From Ottelia alismoides (lineage: Eukaryota; Streptophyta; Magnoliopsida; Alismatales; Hydrocharitaceae), in the NCBI GenBank assembly GCA_037367405.1, contig JAZKJV010000680.1:62001-126000 (forward strand): a stretch of DNA of 64,000 bases, in the 5' to 3' direction. Positions 57,836-64,000 of the stretch are shown here, in pieces. Made by a program: the position numbers and the translations under genes. Positions within the stretch are counted from its first letter, which is position 1; each line of letters begins with the position of its first letter. The notes under the pieces were generated by a model, which saw only the letters and a program-made list of their open reading frames with translations, did no database searches and was not told where the DNA came from.

Positions 57836-60666
57836 TGACGAGTCGCTAGATACGGTGTTTAATTTGGTCATGTTGTAATATGTGTACTTAGCGATTCGGT
57901 CAGAACCGAGAGAAGATCTCCGTGAAGAGTGTCTCGGCTTAATTTATATCTCGGGCAAGTCCGGGGTCGAACTCAGGGAGGCAAAGGAACAACTTGGGTT
58001 TAATTCAAAAACTTAGGTCTAGATTTCAATGCGGTATTTTTTTTAGAATTTTAGGGGTTAAAATGCAATAATGAAAATACACACTTTTTATGGGTTTTTT
58101 CGCAATTTCTCACACAAACAGTAAGCAAAAATTATGAAAAAATTAGTGGAACTAAAACATGATGCAAGGAGACTACAGTAATTTTTTTGGATTTTTTTGA
58201 CAAGTTATGAATTTTTTATGGATTTTTTAGTGGAAACAGAGTGATAGTGAGTAAATAATTCCTAATAAATCCACTTATCAAATTAATAAGAGTGCGAATT
58301 ATCTAAGAAAGATATTTAGATGAGCAATCCAGTAGAGTTGAAATTTCGCAAAAAGGATATTTGTGGATTTAATTAAAAATCAAATTCTAATTTCACTCTA
58401 TGATTTATTTCAGGCACAAGACAACTCCATTTTAGATGAAATTTGGAAAGAAAATTAATCACATATCAAGGCATCACATATAATTTTTTTGGAATTTTTA
58501 AAGCAACCGTGTGTGAGATATAATTTTCAGATCACTGATTGGGTAAAATATGTAAATTTCAGTTGAACAATTTTAATTAATTATCCATGGACCACAAAAA
58601 TACAAATAAATACTCAGATGACAGAGAATAAGTTGCTCCACACAATGATATTTTTCTTTATATCAAATGAAGCAAGTTGGATGTCCAAATTAATAAGTAA
58701 ACACAGGGGTGTTTGTGCAAACTGAGAAATTGAAAATAGCCAACACAAATATGTACAAGGACCTATTTGTAGTTACAAGAACATAACAGGATACATTTGC
58801 AATTTATACAATAAAATAATGAAAGAAAAGTGACCTTCTTCCTCACATGCGCACATGAGAAGAACCCAAAAAGTGGGGGGTCGGTGCCGGGCGGTGCGGC
58901 CACGCGCGGCCGCGAGGAGGCGGCGCGCACCGCGCGCAGGCGGCTGGAGGGGCAGTGCGGCGGAGGAGCGCGGTCGGCGGTTGGAGAGGCCGCGCGGGGG
59001 AGGTCTGGAGGTGACGCGGCGGCTTCGGAGAGGTGCGGGCTGGAGGTGACGGCGGCGGTGGTCGGGAGAACGAGGGGCGTGCACCGGCAGCGCCTCCGCG
59101 CGCGATGGAGGCACGGGGCAGCGTAGCCGGGCGGCGCGGCCGCTGGCGAAGACTGGTGGTGGCGGTCGGCACCGCTACCCGTTGAAGGAGGGGGGGTGGC
59201 GCAGGCCGCTGCCTCTTCGTTTTTTTATTTTATTTTTTTTAAATTCTTTTTTTTGCTGTAATAAAACTCTTTTTTTGTTTTTAAATTTTTTTATTTTTTT
59301 TTAAATTTTGTTAAACAAGGAATGCAAATGGAGATGACAATGAAGGGGGGAAAAATGTGATGATGATGGATTTGATAAATATAAACAAATGATGGAAGGT
59401 GGGTGGAGATATGATGGACTAAAAAAATTACAAAGAAAAAAAATGAAGACAAGATGAACTAAAATTACCTACTATGAACGCGGGCGCCTATGAAGTGCTC
59501 ACGCGAGCACGGTCTTCGCTCAAATCGTCGGCGTGCGATGAGCTCGAGCAGCGCGCGGTTGCGGCTGCGATGTTGGCCAAAAAACCAACGGATCACACCG
59601 GAGAGAGGGCCGTCGTCGCTCGACCGCGGTTGTGTCGCTGTCACCGATTCAACTCAGGGAACTAGGCTCTCCTCACATAAAGATGGATCAAAGGTAAAAA
59701 TGAGGAGAATGGCATGTATATAAAGAAGAAGAAAAATGGAAGTTAGAATTAAGATGGAGTGGGATGGAGGTTAATAAAATGGTGGAGTTGAATTAGAAGT
59801 TAGAAAATATGGTGGAGTAATGGAGTTGAATTGGTGGTTATTGTAGAGAATGTAAATTAAAATAAATAAATAAATAAAATAAAGTTATCTACTTTAATTA
59901 CAATAGAATAAAAAAGAATAAAATAGATAGTGGACAATTTACAAGGGAAGACAAACAACATGTACACATTTTTTTTACTTTTCTAATATGTAATTTTTTG
60001 TCTTTTTAATAAGAGATATTTACAACAGAAAAATACAATAAAATAGTACAACTAAAATGCAACACAAGTATGAATTTTTTTTGTATTTTTAATAATTAAG
60101 AGAGATACAATAAAAAATGAAGAAAGTATGAATATATACATAATGTACAATGTACATCTAGGTCCCAAAACCCAACTTTTGCAAATGAGCTCCGATTTTA
60201 ATGAAACCACTTCTGTTGGATAGATAATTTTCTAACTTGAACTTTAAAAGTGAGTTTGGTAAATTTGGAGTTCATACGGAGCAGGAATTTAGCTTGGAAG
60301 TTGGACTTTACGGCTTTTTCTCTTTGGGATCTAGGAGCATTTATTTGAGATGAATTTTTTTTTGTATTTTTGTATTTTTATATACATTTTTATAAACAAG
60401 TTAGAGAAAGAATTAGGCAAAAAGGAGTTGAAATGAAATTATTAAAAATACATGAAGTTTTGGGCTATTTACATGTATAAAACTCCTTTATTTTTGCGGC
60501 TTTTTATGTGTAATTTATTTTGTACAATCTAATATACAATAATTAGTGTATTTTATTTACAAGAGTCATTTTGTTAATCAATGGATTTTATGGACATTTA
60601 TTTGGGAATTTACTCATGGATTTTGCTAAGATCAAGATATTAAGATGATGAATCGTGGATTCATCA
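57836..60666 (-). repeat. 3' LTR of element C
   Basis: 2831 bp; on the plus strand TGACGAGTCGCTAGATAC...GGATTCATCA. The first ~140 bases resemble those of F (CGCTAGAT, GAAGAGTGTCTCGGCTTAA, GGTCGAACTCAGG). A CpG-rich block lies at about 58860-59215. The terminal hairpin is TGATGAATC/GATTCATCA with a 3-base loop. Confidence 0.85.
58860..59215 (-). other. CpG-rich block inside LTR C
   Basis: Very GC- and CpG-rich within AT-rich flanks. Arg/Gly/Ala-rich frames on both strands are compositional. It corresponds in position to the D LTR blocks. Confidence 0.65.
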
Positions 60667-60680
60667 CCCCCCTATACTTA
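60667..60680 (-). other. Polypurine tract of element C
   Basis: On the minus strand TAAGTATAGGGGGG, directly before the LTR start at 60666. Confidence 0.9.
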
Positions 60681-61159
60681 AACTTTGCTAGTCCTCGAGC
60701 AAATAAAGAATGAATAAGTTGGGTTAATCCCTGACTGTGCATGTGAATACAAGACTTGATCCGTTCAAGAACTCTCGGTTTTAGATATCCTAAAATTCTA
60801 AGCTGAACCAAGCTCTAGTCAAAAGGTACCCAATTCCCCTAATCATCAGACTCTCTTTAGATACATATATATAAGGGATATGACTTTAAGTGTTGACCGC
60901 AGTTACAAGAGTAGAGTCACAACGTCACCCAAGGTTCCAGTCCAAGAGACTCTCCTATGGACCTGATCCTCAACACTAGGGAATAAATCATTTCTTGCAT
61001 CCAATCCACCGTCTCTTTAGTTATCAGACTTAAAAGTGTAGATGGAAGGCCAGTTGATGGAGGGCATAGGATTGTGTCATTTCTTCTCTCCCTCTCATTG
61101 GAACAAGGATCCTCTCGAGTGCCTTATTACGCAACGCATTTTTTTGGTGTTGATCAGTG

Positions 61160-61385
61160 CGTCCGTCAAGAGAAGTTGGAGCCGTCTGCACTTGTTTTCC
61201 TGGGAGTACACCGGGGTGTGCCTTTTTTGAGTACCTATCGTACCTTCTACACCCAGACTTGTAGCATTTACGATGCAGAGCCCTTTTTTGGTGCAAGCCC
61301 GACTCCTGGTCCTAATAGCGGTGGTCCAAGTGGACACTTTGAAATGGTTGGGAGCGCTCGCCTTTGGTGGAAGCTCTTTTAATAA
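61160..61385 (-). repeat. Conserved 3' block (copy in C)
   Basis: Best-preserved copy of the block shared with B (14262-14480), F (44095-44320) and H' (51610-51800). On the minus strand it begins with GAGCTTCCACCAAAGGCGAG and includes TTTCAAAGTGTCCACTTGGA. Confidence 0.7.
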
Positions 61386-62260
61386 TTGACTTTGTGGAAT
61401 GAGAGCTTTTCTTTGACATTTCATTGCTTTGTAGTATTTTTGGCTAGCTCCACTGCTTTTACCAAGAGTTGGCACACACTGATCAACTTTTTTTTATTTT
61501 ATCACACCCTGGCACATAGGTAAATGTCAAGAGATAGTACAAGAACCATGTTCTCATACTGGCTAAAGATGCTGACACTCAGGTTTCATGAAGCCTTCAT
61601 TCATTTTATCCCATCCTCGAGCATCATTAAATCAAGTCCAAACTCAAATCCCTCATCCCAGTTCCTCAAGTGAAATTACAACTCATCTCATCATAACTGC
61701 AGTCGTGTATGTGAGGTGCTGATCATATTCTTTAAGGTAGAGACTAAGCATGCAATATAGCACACAAATCTTTCAAACTAGGGAAATGTGAATAATTAAG
61801 TCAAGGACCCTAATGACTAAGGCTGGTTAACTCAAAATCTCAAGACCTCATAAACCAAGTGTTCTTGAACATCACTAGTCTTGTGTGAAAGTGAATTGTG
61901 TCAGGGATTAAACCAACTTATTAGTTAGTGTTTTTTTTAGTTTTTGTTTGTTTTTTATGAAAGTTTTAGAAGAAGTTTTTTTTTCAAAAAAAGTTTTTTT
62001 TTGACAAACAAAGGCAAAGAAGTTTTTTTTTTAGAAAAGTTTTGTTGTTGTTTTTTTTTGAAAAAGATAGGTAAATAAGAAAATATTTTTTTTTGAAAAG
62101 TTTTTTAAGCAATTAAGGAAAAAGAGTTTTTTTTAGGAAAAAGTTTTTTTTATTTATTTTTTTGTTGGTTTTTTTACCCACCCCATAATTATTGTATAAT
62201 ATATATAAAAAATACGTGAAAGTACGAGGTATGGGTAAAGTATATATGTAATATATACAC

Positions 62261-62520
62261 GCCCCCCTATACTTAGCTTGTGCTATGTCCTCATGGCACT
62301 AGGTGACAAAAAGACATAGCTCGTACTAAGCGTAGGAAAGCTAAAATAATAGAAAGTATAGAAGTCGATCCGCCCCCCCTATACTTAGGCTCTGGATAGC
62401 CTAAGTGTAGAAGAAGAGCAAAAATGGGGCGGACGAGGTCAAGAGGAGAAATGATGAGTAAATACACATGTTGGGCATCGGTCCCCCCTATACTTAGGCT
62501 TTGGTCAGCCTAAGTATAGG
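62261..62520 (-). repeat. Array of three polypurine-tract hairpins (element C)
   Basis: Hairpins at 62261-62337 (long form), 62372-62410 and 62483-62520. On the minus strand each ends AAGTATAGGGGGG. Loops and spacers match those of D in order. Confidence 0.9.
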
Positions 62521-62628
62521 ACAAGAGTAAGTGTGAGAACCGACGTGATCTCGAGAATATACAAAGAAGGGAGGATATGTACAAGAGTGATGGAATCTTC
62601 TAAGATGTTGAATCTTGATGTTGCATCT

Positions 62629-64000
62629 TCATGAAGAGTAATAAGATGTATCTGCTCTGTGCTCACTCTGTATGAAGTTGATGACCTCGACTTGGACTAA
62701 CTGCTCTTTGGAATCAACAAAATGCTTCAACAGTTGTCCATTCACCACATGAGATTGTGCACCATCTGTGAGATCAGCTATCTCTACACTTCCATTCTCG
62801 TGCACTTTCTTAACCACAAAGGGACCCGTCCATTTAGATTTGAGCTTCTCATGGAACATCTTCAACCTGGCATTGAACAACCATACCTTTTGTCCAGGAA
62901 CAAAGTCTTTGCACCTAATGTGCTGATCATGCCATCTCTTTACTTTGTCCTTATAAATCAAACTGTTGTCATATGCCCTGTTTCGGATTTCCACAAGCGC
63001 GTTCAAGTTCAAGTCTCGGCAAAGCTTCCCTAGGTGACAACTCCAATTAATCTTCTTAATTACCCATTCGGATTTATGAATCAATTCTGCGGGCAAATGG
63101 CATGGCTTGCCATAGATCATTCAAAATGGTGAAGTACCCAATGGTGTCTTGTAGGCTGTCCTATAGGCCCACAGAACTTGGTCCAAGAGCTGAGACCAGT
63201 TCTTCCTATCGGGACGAACCAATTTCTGTAAAATACTCTTCACCTCTCTGTTCGAAACCTCGGCCATGCCGTTGGACTGTGGGTGGTAAGGACTAGTAAC
63301 TCTATGCTCAAATCCATAGTCCTTAGCTAAGGATCTCATATCTCGATTCACAAAGTGGCTACCCCCATCAGATATCAAAACTTTTGGCACCCCGAACCTA
63401 GCAATAATATGGTCTCTCACAAACTTACAGACAGTCTTACTGTCTGCGGTTCGGGTTGGGATAGCCTCCACCCACCTAGATAGATAATCAACCGCCAACA
63501 ATATGTACTCATGTCCATGGCTGTTGGGAAAGGGACCCATAAAATCTATGCCCCATGCATCAAAAACATCACAAATAATCATCGGTTGCATGGGCATCTC
63601 ATCTCTCTGTCCAACTGTCCCTCCCATCCTTTGACAGATTGGGCACGACCGTACAAAATCAATGGCATCTCTAAACAAGGTCGGCCAATATGATCCACAT
63701 TGAAGTACTTTGTAAGCGGTTCTCTTTCCCGAATGGTGTCCTCCAGCCTCAAGTGAATGACAATATGTGAGGACACTCTAGTATTCCTCCTGAGGAATAC
63801 ACCTTCTCCAAACACAATCCGGTCCTTCGAAGAAAAGGAAAGGATCGTCCCAGTGGTATCTCCTCGAATCTGACTTCAGTCGATCAATGCTGCTCCTAGT
63901 CCAACCATGGGGAACCTGCTTGGAGACAAGATAGTTCACCATGTTGGCATACCACGGGAGTGAGTCAATAACACAAATTGACTCATCTGGGAAGGTCTCT
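62629..64000 (-). pseudogene. Athila polymerase C-terminus: integrase (two in-frame stops)
   Basis: One continuous minus-strand frame enters from the right edge and ends at 62629, interrupted by TAG at 63778-63780 and TGA at 63121-63123. In order: the spacer after RNase H (PWYANMVNYLV, WDDPFLF); an HHCC zinc finger (CHSLEAGGHH ... CPICQ); the catalytic core with Asp in GIDFMGPF (codon 63544-63546), Asp in ISDGGSHF and Glu in NGMAEVSN, spaced with exactly 35 residues between the last two (D35E); then YRTAYKTPLG, the Athila-typical GKPCHLPAELIHK, and a GPY/F-type module KSKWTGPFVV. Integrase inserts element DNA into the genome. The TGA follows TSPF where related proteins continue without a break and would fit a CGA-to-TGA change. 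The product is full-length apart from the stops; this copy is likely inactive. Confidence 0.9.

Larger units (their letters stand above)
60681..62628 (-). other. Non-coding 3' region of element C
   Basis: Between polymerase and LTR, about 1.9 kb, no env-like gene. It holds the conserved block (about 61160-61385), a poly-T-rich zone on the plus strand (61930-62170) and the hairpin array. Confidence 0.7.
57836..64000 (-). mobile_element. Element C: Athila-type LTR retrotransposon (5' part outside window)
   Basis: On the minus strand, from the right edge: end of polymerase with integrase, about 2 kb of non-coding 3' region with hairpin array, polypurine tract, and 3' LTR. It is the only element here with replication genes and the likely autonomous relative of B, D, F and I. 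The 5' LTR, gag, protease and reverse transcriptase would lie beyond 64000. Confidence 0.9.

Noticed and set aside
61095..61475. Minus-strand frame in the conserved 3' block, similar to one at 14236-14607
   Set aside because: The peptide is alike in B and C but broken in F and H', has no known domain, and the DNA is conserved as a whole. Treated as a non-coding block.

Overview
This window is plant nuclear DNA made almost entirely of nested LTR retrotransposons; I see no host gene, tRNA gene, rRNA gene or organelle DNA. The evidence for a plant is the class of element. Primer-binding sites match the 3' end of tRNA-Asp (TGGCGCCGTTGCCGGGGA at 4923, degraded forms at 24822, 53820 and 16894). LTRs are very long (1.1-3.9 kb). 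The one polymerase present, at the right edge on the minus strand, has the integrase C-terminus typical of the Athila clade of Ty3/gypsy elements. One fragment has a Ty1/copia-type initiator-Met primer site. The species cannot be named; an angiosperm with a large, repeat-rich genome is likely.

Layout, with letters used only here. B (minus, non-coding, LTR about 1.13 kb) runs from the left edge to 18044 and is interrupted by A (plus, 1100-14254), whose 3' LTR has lost its last ~0.6 kb. B sits in the start of an LTR, K (to 18867). K sits in a copia-type element J (minus; leader 18868-19746, LTR 19759-20026 plus 35703-37943). The J LTR is split by a solo LTR, I (20027-35697), which is split in turn by D (plus, 21356-34048), a complete element with a perfect 5-bp target duplication GGTAG. 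J interrupts a decayed protease element E (37944-39592). After E come an LTR-like piece N (39593-40842), element F (minus, 40843-49443), another LTR-like piece M (to about 51267), a fragment H' of an element 3' region, a 3'-truncated protease element G (minus, 51951-57748), a short remnant H (57749-57835), and C (minus, from 57836 past the right edge), which carries the only integrase.

How the parts may relate. C is the only element with replication genes, and it has two in-frame stops. A, D, E and G keep only a short leader or gag-like region and a retropepsin-like region, without reverse transcriptase or integrase in the copies seen; B and F have no coding region. D and C share LTR and 3'-region sequence, so C-like elements probably mobilise D-like ones. 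The most unusual signals are: arrays of hairpins whose 3' arm plus flank repeats the polypurine tract (AAGTATAGGGGG), in all five elements with a preserved 3' region; a hairpin at the very start of nearly every LTR that keeps pairing although its sequence changes; a ~44-bp palindrome inside several LTRs; protease ORFs with an altered active site and a long acidic tail (A, D); and two protease copies (E, G) that both stop at the same point just before reverse transcriptase.

Family names rest on motifs read by eye. LTR limits are usually good to a few bases where TG...CA, primer site and polypurine tract agree (A, B, C, D, G), and less certain for J, K, M, N and the H pieces.
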